This document shows positions 1-5,446 of a stretch of DNA of 5,637 nucleotides, one piece after another (the first letter of the stretch is position 1; every line of letters starts with the position of its first letter). The translations under genes were made by a program, and so were the position numbers. Location: contig JACDAS010000354.1 of NCBI GenBank assembly GCA_013695295.1, positions 1 through 5,637 on the forward strand, written 5' to 3'. A model generated the notes under the pieces. It saw nothing but the letters and a program-made list of their open reading frames with translations. It was not told the DNA's origin and did not search any database. This DNA is from Actinomycetota bacterium (lineage in GTDB: Bacteria; Actinomycetota; Thermoleophilia; Gaiellales; Gaiellaceae).

Positions 1-2
1 TC

Positions 3-509
3 GCGGCCCTCGATCTCAAAGGCGCCTACAGAGGCACGATCGTCGACCAGCCGCCCGACCCCGGCCTCTACTCCCTCGTCGCTCGCGCCTTTCCGGACGC
101 CTGGATCGAGGATCCGGACCTGACGGACGCCGGGGCCGCAGCCGCGCTCGCCTCACACCACGACCGCATCACCTGGGACGCGCCGATCCACTCCGTTGCC
201 GACATCGAAGCCCTCTCCTTCGAGCCGCGGGCGCTCAACATCAAGCCATCGCGGTTCGGAAGCCTCCAAGAGCTCCTCGGCGCCTATGCGCACTGCGCCG
301 CTCGCGGGATCGCGCCCTACGGTGGTGGCCAGTTCGAGCTCGGTGTCGGCCGCGGGCAGATCCAGTACCTCGCGTCGCTCCTCCACGCCGACGCGCCGAA
401 CGACGTGGCGCCCGGCGGGTACAACCTCTCCGAGCTTCCGAGCGGGCTCCCCGGGAGTCCGCTCCTCCCGCCAGCAGGGCGGCTTGCCTTCTTCTGGCCG
501 GCTGCCTGA
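3..509 (+). CDS. Enolase-superfamily enzyme, MLE/epimerase-like, C-terminal part (5' end outside window)
   Basis: The visible 168 residues are the C-terminal half of a TIM-barrel enolase-superfamily protein; the start lies before the window. These enzymes use Mg2+ to abstract a proton alpha to a carboxylate (racemases, epimerases, cycloisomerases, dehydratases). In order I see a strand-end Asp in DLKG (residue 4), then WIEDP (Glu 36) and WDAPI (Asp 59) as probable metal ligands, then NIKPSRFGS with Lys 81 as the likely catalytic base of the MLE-type subgroup. A conserved-looking GGGQFELGVGR block (107-117) and NDVAPGGYN (133-141) follow. The C-terminal LAFFW (161-165) looks like a natural family end, so the gene appears intact at its 3' side, but the last two Ala codons and the TGA lie inside the tandem repeat at 502-589. 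The substrate cannot be read from this fragment. The superfamily call is firm; the subgroup is tentative. Confidence 0.82.
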   Translation, partial: AALDLKGAYRGTIVDQPPDPGLYSLVARAFPDAWIEDPDLTDAGAAAALASHHDRITWDAPIHSVADIEALSFEPRALNIKPSRFGSLQELLGAYAHCAARGIAPYGGGQFELGVGRGQIQYLASLLHADAPNDVAPGGYNLSELPSGLPGSPLLPPAGRLAFFWPAA

Positions 510-589
510 GGGCGGCTCCGCCGCTGCCTGAGGGCGGCTCCGCCGCTGCCTGAGGGCGGCTCCGCCGCTGCCTGAGGGCGGCTCCGCCG
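502..589. repeat. Four perfect tandem copies of a 22-bp GC-rich repeat
   Basis: Copies lie at 502-523, 524-545, 546-567 and 568-589 and are identical; each begins CTGCCTGAG and contains GGCGGCTCCGCC. Within a copy GGCGG and CCGCC can pair over a tiny loop, and CCGCC of one copy can pair with GGCGG of the next, so the array can form several alternative hairpins. Because 22 is not a multiple of 3, the TGA in successive copies (507, 529, 551, 573) falls in all three forward frames. The array overlaps the end of the enolase-type gene and lies 42 bp upstream of the next start. No T-run follows, so it is not a classic intrinsic terminator. It could be a REP-like or VNTR-like element. Confidence 0.95.
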
Positions 590-620
590 CTTGCAGCGCG
601 GGATGAGAAGACATACCGTG

Positions 621-625
621 AGGAG
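621..625 (+). promoter_or_regulatory. Shine-Dalgarno AGGAG for the DUF4015-like gene
   Basis: AGGAG lies 6 nt before a GTG at 632 and decides that start. It is the best ribosome-binding site in the window. The GTG at 619 is out of frame with the gene. Confidence 0.8.
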
Positions 626-631
626 TTCGCG

Positions 632-1813
632 GTGTACGTTCACGACCGCATCGACCCGAACGAGCGCTTCCAGGCTCGCCGCCGGCAGGCACGGCGGCGC
701 CGCCGTGCGCGGCGCACGCTTGCGGCCGCGATCCTGCTCGCCGGCGCCGCCGTCGTCGCGGCCGGCGCGGCCTTCTTCACCTCGGGCGGGGGCGGAGGGC
801 TCGGAGCGGTCGACGGCAGCAAGCTGAAGCCGCTCCCGAAGCCCAAGTTTCGCGCGCTTCCCGCCGAGGTCCGCGGCGTGCACGTGACGATGGCGCTCGC
901 GTCGGTTCCGGGGAAGATCGACGAGTACCTCTCGCTCCAGTCGTGGGGCCTGAACACGATCGAGCTCGACGTCAAGGACGAGAACGGCGAGGTTGGCTTC
1001 GCGTCGCCCTCGGCCCCCGACGCCCGCAGGATCGACGCCGTTCGCTCGTACTACGACCCCCTGCAGGTCGTGCGGAAGGCACGTGCGCGGGGCCTCTACC
1101 TGATCGGCCGGGTAGTGGTCTTCGAGGACCCGCAGCTTTCGGAGCGGCGTCCGGAGCTCGCGCTCAAGAACCCCGACGGCTCCGTCTGGCACAACAACGC
1201 CGGCCTCGGGTGGACGAACATGTACGACCGGCGAGTGTGGAAGTACAACGTGGACGTCGCCGCGGGCGCTGCGCGCGCAGGCTTCGACGAGATCCAGTTC
1301 GACTACGTGCGCTTCCCGAGCGACGGCGACGTCGACGCGATCGTGTACCCGGGCAAGGGCGTCGAGGCGAAGGCCGACACGATCACGAACTTCCTCAAGT
1401 ACGCCGTGAAGCGGCTCCGGCCGCTCGGCGTCCGCGTGAGCGCCGACGTGTTCGGGCTCTCAGCGACCCAGGAGCTCGGGATCGGCCAGTCGCCGAGGAA
1501 GATCGCCCGCGTCGTCGATGCGATCTACCCGATGGTCTACCCCTCGCACTACGGGCCGGGCGAGTTCCAGCTCGACGACCCGAACGCCGTTCCCGGGCAG
1601 ACGGTCGCTTTCTCGCTCGCCGACTTCGCCCGGCAGATGCGTGGGAAGCGGGCGAAGCTGATCCCGTGGCTGCAGGACTTCTCGCTCGGCCGCGAGTACT
1701 CACTCGCCGACGTGCAGGACCAGGTCGCGGCCGCCCGGCGGATGAAAGCGCGCGGGTTCCTGCTCTGGAATGCCGGCGGCCTCTACCGATCCGAGGCCCT
1801 GACGCCCCGGTAG
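632..1813 (+). CDS. Membrane-anchored putative glycoside hydrolase (DUF4015-like)
   Basis: This 393-residue protein starts at GTG with an AGGAG site 6 nt upstream. The N-terminus is short and cytoplasmic-looking, with an Arg-rich stretch (about residues 16-28), then one hydrophobic helix (about 29-49), a Gly-rich linker (52-56) and a large outside domain; the positive-inside rule suggests a type II anchor. The domain from about residue 80 to the end resembles the DUF4015 putative glycosyl hydrolase family, a TIM-barrel fold. It has RGVHVT (81-86), LNTIELDVKDENG (108-119), the family-like FDEIQFDYVRFPSDG (218-232), SADVFG (270-275), YPMVYPSHY (299-307), PWLQDF (345-350) and LLWNAGGLY (377-385). 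Acidic residues in the DEIQFDYVRFP block and Asp 272 are candidates for catalysis. Length is typical for the family. The substrate is unknown; an envelope or extracellular polysaccharide is the inference. It appears to be transcribed separately from the downstream genes, given the 72-bp AT-rich gap after it. Confidence 0.85.
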   Translation: MYVHDRIDPNERFQARRRQARRRRRARRTLAAAILLAGAAVVAAGAAFFTSGGGGGLGAVDGSKLKPLPKPKFRALPAEVRGVHVTMALASVPGKIDEYLSLQSWGLNTIELDVKDENGEVGFASPSAPDARRIDAVRSYYDPLQVVRKARARGLYLIGRVVVFEDPQLSERRPELALKNPDGSVWHNNAGLGWTNMYDRRVWKYNVDVAAGAARAGFDEIQFDYVRFPSDGDVDAIVYPGKGVEAKADTITNFLKYAVKRLRPLGVRVSADVFGLSATQELGIGQSPRKIARVVDAIYPMVYPSHYGPGEFQLDDPNAVPGQTVAFSLADFARQMRGKRAKLIPWLQDFSLGREYSLADVQDQVAAARRMKARGFLLWNAGGLYRSEALTPR

Positions 1814-1824
1814 GCTTCGAGCCC

Positions 1825-1841
1825 GTTTACAGTTTGTTTAC
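1825..1841 (+). promoter_or_regulatory. Direct repeat GTTTAC-N5-GTTTAC, candidate OmpR/PhoB-type operator
   Basis: Two perfect GTTTAC hexamers lie at 1825-1830 and 1836-1841, an 11-bp period (one helical turn). A degenerate third unit, GCTTAT (4 of 6), sits at 1847-1852 on the same phase. Established knowledge: OmpR/PhoB-family winged-helix regulators bind head-to-tail to direct repeats with about 11-bp spacing. A regulator of that family is encoded 556 bp downstream in the same gene string. Direct binding and autoregulation are inferred. Confidence 0.55.
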
Positions 1842-1855
1842 GTGCCGCTTATGTA
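1826..1855 (+). promoter_or_regulatory. Possible sigma70-type promoter for the secreted-protein/two-component gene string
   Basis: TTTACA (1826-1831) matches five of six positions of the -35 consensus. An 18-bp spacer leads to TATGTA (1850-1855), which matches only three of six -10 positions. The stretch is clearly AT-richer than its surroundings. It predicts a transcript start near 1862 and a short leader before 1886. The -35 overlaps the first direct repeat and the -10 lies within the inverted repeat at 1842-1861, a layout that fits regulation. The -10 is weak, so the exact hexamers are uncertain. Confidence 0.4.
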
Positions 1856-1861
1856 CGGCAC
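1842..1861. repeat. Inverted repeat GTGCCG-N8-CGGCAC
   Basis: The arms at 1842-1847 and 1856-1861 are perfect 6-bp reverse complements around an 8-nt, AT-rich spacer that contains the candidate -10. It could be a dimer operator or a weak hairpin 28 nt after the stop of the DUF4015-like gene. No U-tract follows, so an intrinsic terminator is less likely. Confidence 0.55.
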
Positions 1862-1868
1862 ACCCGAT

Positions 1869-1874
1869 AGGGGG
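1869..1874 (+). promoter_or_regulatory. Purine-rich ribosome-binding site AGGGGG
   Basis: The G-rich run lies 11 nt before ATG 1886 and 8 nt before the in-frame TTG at 1883. Spacing slightly favours TTG and codon strength favours ATG. The two proteins differ by only one residue. Confidence 0.5.
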
Positions 1875-1885
1875 ATACTGACTTG

Positions 1886-2368
1886 ATGCGGCGTCTCGCA
1901 CTCCTCGGCCTCCTCGCGTGCCTCGCGGTGCCTGCCGGCGCGCTCGCGCTGGAACAAGGCGCCGAAGACGGCACGCTTTCGCTCGACGGCGTCACAGGGA
2001 GTGTCAGCTTCGCTGCGCGCGGCGCGATCATCGGCCAGATCGACAAGGGCAGCGTCACGATCTCCGATCCGAACCCGAACGACGGCAAGCCGCCCGTCGT
2101 CTGGGGCTACGAGCGAAAGCGCGACCTCACCGATACGAAGTTCTTCTTCTCCGGGTCCGGCATCCGCTTCCGGGTGGTCGGAGGTTTCTTCCGCGTCAAG
2201 GTCGTCGGCTCGGGCGTCGACATCTCGATGGTGGGGCGCGGGAGCGTCTCGCTCGGGCCCGCGCCGGCATTGCTCTCGGCCGGCTCCTTCTCGCTCAACG
2301 GCAGCCAGCCGCTGCCCTTCCCCGACTTCCCGCTCACCTTCCAGCTGGACGCCGCGGTCGGCGGTTGA
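1886..2368 (+). CDS. Small secreted beta-rich protein of unknown family
   Basis: From ATG 1886 the protein has 160 residues (161 if the adjacent TTG at 1883 is used). A clear Sec signal peptide starts MRRLALLGLLACLAVPAGALA; the most likely signal peptidase I site is after Ala-Leu-Ala (residues 19-21), leaving a mature protein beginning LEQGAEDG. Cys 12 after LLA is too early in the hydrophobic core to be a convincing lipobox. The mature part alternates short hydrophobic strands with Gly/Ser/Asp turns (GSVSF, GSVTISDPNPNDGKPP, GIRFRVVGGFFRVKVVGSG, VDISMVGRGSVSLG), suggesting an all-beta fold. It has no cysteines, no second membrane segment and no enzyme motif I recognise. The next gene, a response regulator, starts 28 bp later, so the two are probably cotranscribed. 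That makes it a candidate accessory or target of the two-component system. I do not recognise the family. Confidence 0.75.
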   Translation: MRRLALLGLLACLAVPAGALALEQGAEDGTLSLDGVTGSVSFAARGAIIGQIDKGSVTISDPNPNDGKPPVVWGYERKRDLTDTKFFFSGSGIRFRVVGGFFRVKVVGSGVDISMVGRGSVSLGPAPALLSAGSFSLNGSQPLPFPDFPLTFQLDAAVGG

Positions 2369-2382
2369 TCCGCGGCCTCTGG

Positions 2383-2399
2383 CATCCTGGAACAGGATG
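2383..2399 (+). promoter_or_regulatory. Perfect hairpin covering the response-regulator start codon
   Basis: CATCCTG (2383-2389) and CAGGATG (2393-2399) are exact reverse complements separated by GAA. The 3' arm contains the AGG of the only nearby Shine-Dalgarno-like sequence and the complete ATG start codon. In RNA the 7-bp stem would hide the initiation site. The upstream stop at 2366-2368 is too far away for a terminating ribosome to open it fully. It could instead be a DNA operator or chance. Confidence 0.55.
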
Positions 2400-3101
2400 G
2401 CTACTGGCAGAGCGCAAACGGTGCTCGTCGTCGAGGACGAGGCGTCGATCGCCTCGTTCGTCGCGCTGTACCTGAAGAACGCCGGCTACGCCGTCCAGAC
2501 GGCAGTCAACGGGGCGGAGGCGCTGTCGAAGGCCGAGTCCTCTCAGCCCTCGCTGATCGTGCTCGACCTGATGCTGCCGGACATCGACGGGGTCGAGGTC
2601 TGCCGTCGCATCCGGCAGCACTCGGACGTCCCGATCCTGATGCTGACCGCCCGGGACGAGGACGTGGACAAGATCATCGGGCTCGAGGTCGGCGCCGACG
2701 ACTATCTGACCAAGCCGTTCAACCCGCGGGAGCTGGTCGCCCGCATCAAGTCGATCCTGCGCCGCGCGACACCGGAGCGCCGCCGCGAGAGCGCGCAGAT
2801 CCGCCACGGCGACCTCCTCGTCGACGCCGGGCGACGCGAGGTGCGTGTGGGCGAGCGGGAGGTCCAGCTGGCGCCGAAGGAGTTCGACCTCCTCTGGGAG
2901 CTCCTCGACCACCGCGGTCTCGTGCTCACCCGCGACCAGCTGCTCGAGCGGGTCTGGGGCTACACCTTCGCCGGCGACACGAGGACGGTCGACGTCCATG
3001 TCCGTCAGTTGCGGCGCAAGCTCGAGGACGCCTCGCCGATCGTGACCGTCTGGGGAGTTGGGTACAAGGTCGGCCCCGCCCGGGACGCGGTGAGGGTCTA
3101 G
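2397..3101 (+). CDS. OmpR/PhoB-family two-component response regulator
   Basis: This 234-residue protein has a receiver domain (about 8-122) and a winged-helix DNA-binding domain (about 135-227), a standard length. Receiver landmarks are all present: acidic pocket VVEDE (Glu 13, Asp 14), phospho-acceptor Asp 57 in IVLDLMLPD, Thr 84 in LMLTA, Tyr 103 and Lys 106 in DDYLTKPF. The C-terminal domain shows LAPKEFDLLWELLDHRG, LTRDQLLERVWGY and the recognition-helix region TRTVDVHVRQLRRKLE, then the beta-hairpin VWGVGYKV, as in PhoB/MtrA/RegX3-type regulators. ATG 2397 is chosen because it gives a normal short lead-in before the first strand (TVLVVEDE); the in-frame GTG at 2421 would begin inside that strand. 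The Shine-Dalgarno is weak (GGAACAGG) and folded into a hairpin. The histidine kinase follows 9 bp later, so the two form a cognate pair. The regulon is not visible, but the 11-bp direct repeats at 1825-1841 are a candidate target. Family certain; orthology to a named regulator not assigned. Confidence 0.96.
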   Translation: MATGRAQTVLVVEDEASIASFVALYLKNAGYAVQTAVNGAEALSKAESSQPSLIVLDLMLPDIDGVEVCRRIRQHSDVPILMLTARDEDVDKIIGLEVGADDYLTKPFNPRELVARIKSILRRATPERRRESAQIRHGDLLVDAGRREVRVGEREVQLAPKEFDLLWELLDHRGLVLTRDQLLERVWGYTFAGDTRTVDVHVRQLRRKLEDASPIVTVWGVGYKVGPARDAVRV

Positions 3102-3110
3102 TCACGAGCC

Positions 3111-4514
3111 GTGTTCCGCTCGCTTCGCTTCCGCCTGCCGGCGCTTTCGCTGGCCGGCATCGCGCTGGCGGGCCTCGTCACCACGGCGATCGCGCTGCGG
3201 CTCTACCAGGGCTACACGCACGACCAGTCGCTGCGCGAGCTGAGCCGCGAGGCCAGGGGCTTGACCCGCCTCTACGCCGAGCAGGCGCTGAAGGCGAGCG
3301 ACCAGGGCCGTTTCGCACCCGACTTCGCAGCCAGGCAGCTCGAGGACGCGACCGGTGACAGGCTCTTCTACGTCGGCCTGAACATCTTTCCCGACCAGTC
3401 GTCGGGCCTGACCACCCTCAAGCAGAGCATGGTTCCGTGGAAGGCGCTCCAGCAGGGTCGAGGCGAGGTCGTCTTCGAGTTCACACCGCCGGGTGAGCGG
3501 CGGACGTTTCTGGCCGTGGGCAACCCGCTCTTCCTCGGCGGGGGGCCGCCGTTCGGCGCGCTCATCGTCGCGACGCCGAAGACGGAGCTCCGGCACGAGT
3601 GGCTGACGCTGCTGAAGCTCCTCGGGGTCTCGTTCGCGGGCGGGATCGCGGTGGCGGCGCTGCTCGCCGTGTACCTGTCCCGGCGGATCACGCGGCCGGT
3701 GCTCGGACTAACCCGCGCGACCGACGAGATCGCGAAGGGCAACTACGCCGTGGCCGTGCCGGAGGTGCGGGGCGGCGGCGAGATCGGGCAGCTCGCACAG
3801 CGTTTCGGCCAGATGGCCGGGCGGCTGGCCGAGGCGGAGTTGCTCGAGCGGAACTTCCTGATGACCGTCTCGCACGAGCTGCGGACGCCGCTGACCGCGA
3901 TCCAGGGTCATGTCGAGGCCATGCGCGAGGGCCTGGCGGAGGATCCCGAGGCGCGGGCGGAATCTCTGCGGGTGATCGCAGCCGAGTCGGGCCGCCTAGC
4001 ACGCCTCGTGGGTGACGTGCTCGACCTCGCGAAGCTCGACGCGCACCGGTTCACGGTCCTGCGCGAGGAGGTCGACATGGAGCGCCTGCTCGACCACGCC
4101 TACACGGCCTTCGCCGAGGAGGCGCGCCGGCGCGGGATCGACTACCGGCGCGAGGTCGACGACCGGCCGCCGGTGATCGTCTCCGACGGGGACCGCGTGC
4201 TGCAGATCATCTCGAACCTCCTTTCGAATGCCTTCCGCTGGACCCCGGACGGCGGGAAGGTCGAGCTCTCGCTCTCCTCGGACAACGGCTCGGTCTCGGT
4301 CTCCGTCGGCGATACGGGCCCGGGTATCGGGCAGGAGGACCGGGAGCGGATCTTCCGCCCCTTCTGGTCGAAGGACGGGCGCACGGGCACGGGCCTGGGG
4401 CTTGCGGTCGCGCGCGAGCTCGCGGTGGCGCTCGGCGGCCGGATCCAACTCGAGAGCGAGCCCGGGAACGGCAGCCGCTTCGAGCTCGTGCTGCCGAGCG
4501 TCGCAAGCCTCTAG
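3111..4514 (+). CDS. Membrane sensor histidine kinase (HAMP, HisKA, HATPase_c)
   Basis: This 467-residue protein starts at GTG, 9 bp after the regulator's stop, with no strong Shine-Dalgarno, so translational coupling is likely. Order: TM1 (about 8-30), an extracytoplasmic region (31-165) with no fold I recognise, TM2 (about 167-189), HAMP (about 190-242, with RRITRPVLGLTRATDEIAKGN at its start) and HisKA with phospho-accepting His 255 in FLMTVSHELRTPL. The ATPase domain follows, with N box NLLSNAFRWTP (369-379), G1 box DTGPGIG (401-407), F box IFRPFW (414-419) and G2 box GTGLGLAVA (426-434). All residues needed for autophosphorylation are present. It should phosphorylate Asp 57 of the adjacent regulator in response to an extracytoplasmic or membrane signal. 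The ligand is unknown; the secreted protein encoded upstream is one candidate (inference). No PAS or GAF domain is seen. Confidence 0.96.
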   Translation: MFRSLRFRLPALSLAGIALAGLVTTAIALRLYQGYTHDQSLRELSREARGLTRLYAEQALKASDQGRFAPDFAARQLEDATGDRLFYVGLNIFPDQSSGLTTLKQSMVPWKALQQGRGEVVFEFTPPGERRTFLAVGNPLFLGGGPPFGALIVATPKTELRHEWLTLLKLLGVSFAGGIAVAALLAVYLSRRITRPVLGLTRATDEIAKGNYAVAVPEVRGGGEIGQLAQRFGQMAGRLAEAELLERNFLMTVSHELRTPLTAIQGHVEAMREGLAEDPEARAESLRVIAAESGRLARLVGDVLDLAKLDAHRFTVLREEVDMERLLDHAYTAFAEEARRRGIDYRREVDDRPPVIVSDGDRVLQIISNLLSNAFRWTPDGGKVELSLSSDNGSVSVSVGDTGPGIGQEDRERIFRPFWSKDGRTGTGLGLAVARELAVALGGRIQLESEPGNGSRFELVLPSVASL

Positions 4515-4523
4515 CATCCCCGC

Positions 4524-5444
4524 ATGTCGCTCGCGGAGCAGCTGGTCGTCGACCCGTGCGCGAGCCCGCTCATCCGCGTCCGATCACCCGGGCGAGCCGC
4601 TCTCGCCGCCCTGCGCCCGCGCCAGTGGTCGAAGAACCTGCTTCTCTTCGCAGGCCTGATCTTCGCCGCAAAGCTCGGAGATGTCGAGCGCTGGCTCGAG
4701 GCCTCGACCGCCTTTGTTGCGTACTGCGCGGCCTCGAGCGCCGCCTACCTCGTGAACGACGTGCTCGATGCAGAGAGCGACCGGGGGCACCCCATGAAGC
4801 GCCACCGCCCGATCGCGAGCGGGCAGCTTGCGCCCGGCACGGCCCTGCTGCTCGCCGGCGTCCTCACGAGTGGCGCGCTCGCGCTCGCAGCGTTGCTCGG
4901 TTTCTGGTCGCTCCTGACCATGTCCGGGTTCGCGGCGCTGCAGGGTGCCTACTCGCTCCGCCTCAAGCACGTCGTCCTGGTCGACGTGGTTGCGATCGCA
5001 GCACTGTTCGTCCTCAGGGCGACGGCCGGGGCCGAGGCGGTCGACGTACCGATCTCGCCTTGGCTACTCGTCTGCACCGCACTGCTCGCGCTCTTCCTGG
5101 CGCTCGCGAAGCGGCGGGCGGAGCTTCTCTTCGGTGGGGCGGAGGGGGCCCGCGGGCGGCGGGTTCTCGCGGCGTACTCGCTCGGGCTGGTCGACGGGCT
5201 CGTGTTGACCGTCGCCGGGTCGACCGCGCTCGCGTACTCGCTCTACGCCTTCGGTGCGCGGGACTCGAAGGCGATGGTGGCGACCATCCCCCTCGTCTGC
5301 TTCGGGATCTGTCGATACCTGTTGCTCGTCCGCCGGAAGGACCTCGGCGAGGAGCCTGAGAACGTGCTCCTCTCGGACCGGCCGATCCTGCTCACGGTCG
5401 CCGCCTGGGTCACGCTGGCCGCGACAATTCTCGTCGTAACCTGA
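4524..5444 (+). CDS. UbiA-family prenyltransferase, decaprenyl-phosphate phosphoribosyltransferase-like
   Basis: This 306-residue polytopic membrane protein has about eight or nine hydrophobic segments. It opens with a 30-residue polar leader, then LRPRQWSKNLLLFAGLIFA (30-48), typical of the branch that makes polyprenyl-phosphoryl-phosphoribose from polyprenyl phosphate and PRPP. The first Asp-rich motif is NDVLDAESDRGHPMKRHRPIASG (78-100; Asp 79, 82, 86), which binds Mg2+ and diphosphate. The second region is YSLRLKHVVLVDVVAIAALFVLRATAG (143-169; Lys 148, Asp 154, Arg 165). SPWLL and LAKRRAELL (194-202) also fit this branch. In mycobacteria the product is the precursor of decaprenylphosphoryl-arabinose for cell-wall arabinan; whether this organism makes arabinan cannot be seen, and the epimerase genes are not in the window. 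ATG 4524 follows the kinase stop by 9 bp without a clear ribosome-binding site, which suggests coupling or leader-independent initiation. Other UbiA roles (quinone, heme O) are less likely given the RPRQWxKN and HPMKRHRPIASG motifs. Confidence 0.87.
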   Translation: MSLAEQLVVDPCASPLIRVRSPGRAALAALRPRQWSKNLLLFAGLIFAAKLGDVERWLEASTAFVAYCAASSAAYLVNDVLDAESDRGHPMKRHRPIASGQLAPGTALLLAGVLTSGALALAALLGFWSLLTMSGFAALQGAYSLRLKHVVLVDVVAIAALFVLRATAGAEAVDVPISPWLLVCTALLALFLALAKRRAELLFGGAEGARGRRVLAAYSLGLVDGLVLTVAGSTALAYSLYAFGARDSKAMVATIPLVCFGICRYLLLVRRKDLGEEPENVLLSDRPILLTVAAWVTLAATILVVT

Positions 5445-5446
5445 CC

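Noticed and set aside
502..589. Repeat array as a CRISPR
   Set aside because: Units are contiguous 22-mers with no unique spacers, and no cas gene is present.
502..589. Repeat array as a classic Rho-independent terminator
   Set aside because: Stems are short or ambiguous and no T-run follows any copy.
591..619. Promoter for the DUF4015-like gene (TTGCAG with TACCGT 17 bp later)
   Set aside because: Each hexamer matches only about half of consensus, so it was not listed as a feature.
317..1192. Long minus-strand open frame of 291 codons across the repeat and the start of the DUF4015-like gene
   Set aside because: It runs antisense to two well-supported coding regions, is low-complexity Arg/Ala/Pro, includes the tandem repeat and has no recognisable domain. 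Long antisense frames are expected in GC-rich DNA.
943..1881. Plus-strand open frame of 312 codons overlapping the DUF4015-like gene
   Set aside because: Its Arg-rich product is a frame-shifted shadow of the real gene; family motifs are in the 632 frame.
1886..1945. Secreted protein as a lipoprotein using Cys 12
   Set aside because: The hydrophobic core before Cys 12 is too short and Leu at -2 is atypical; an Ala-Leu-Ala signal peptidase I site follows.
2001..2396. Upstream extension of the response-regulator frame
   Set aside because: It overlaps the secreted-protein gene and adds a Ser/Arg-rich stretch with no domain. The receiver domain starts normally from ATG 2397.
2334..2999. Minus-strand open frame of 221 codons opposite the response regulator
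   Set aside because: It is a shadow of a canonical receiver/winged-helix gene and shows no domain of its own.
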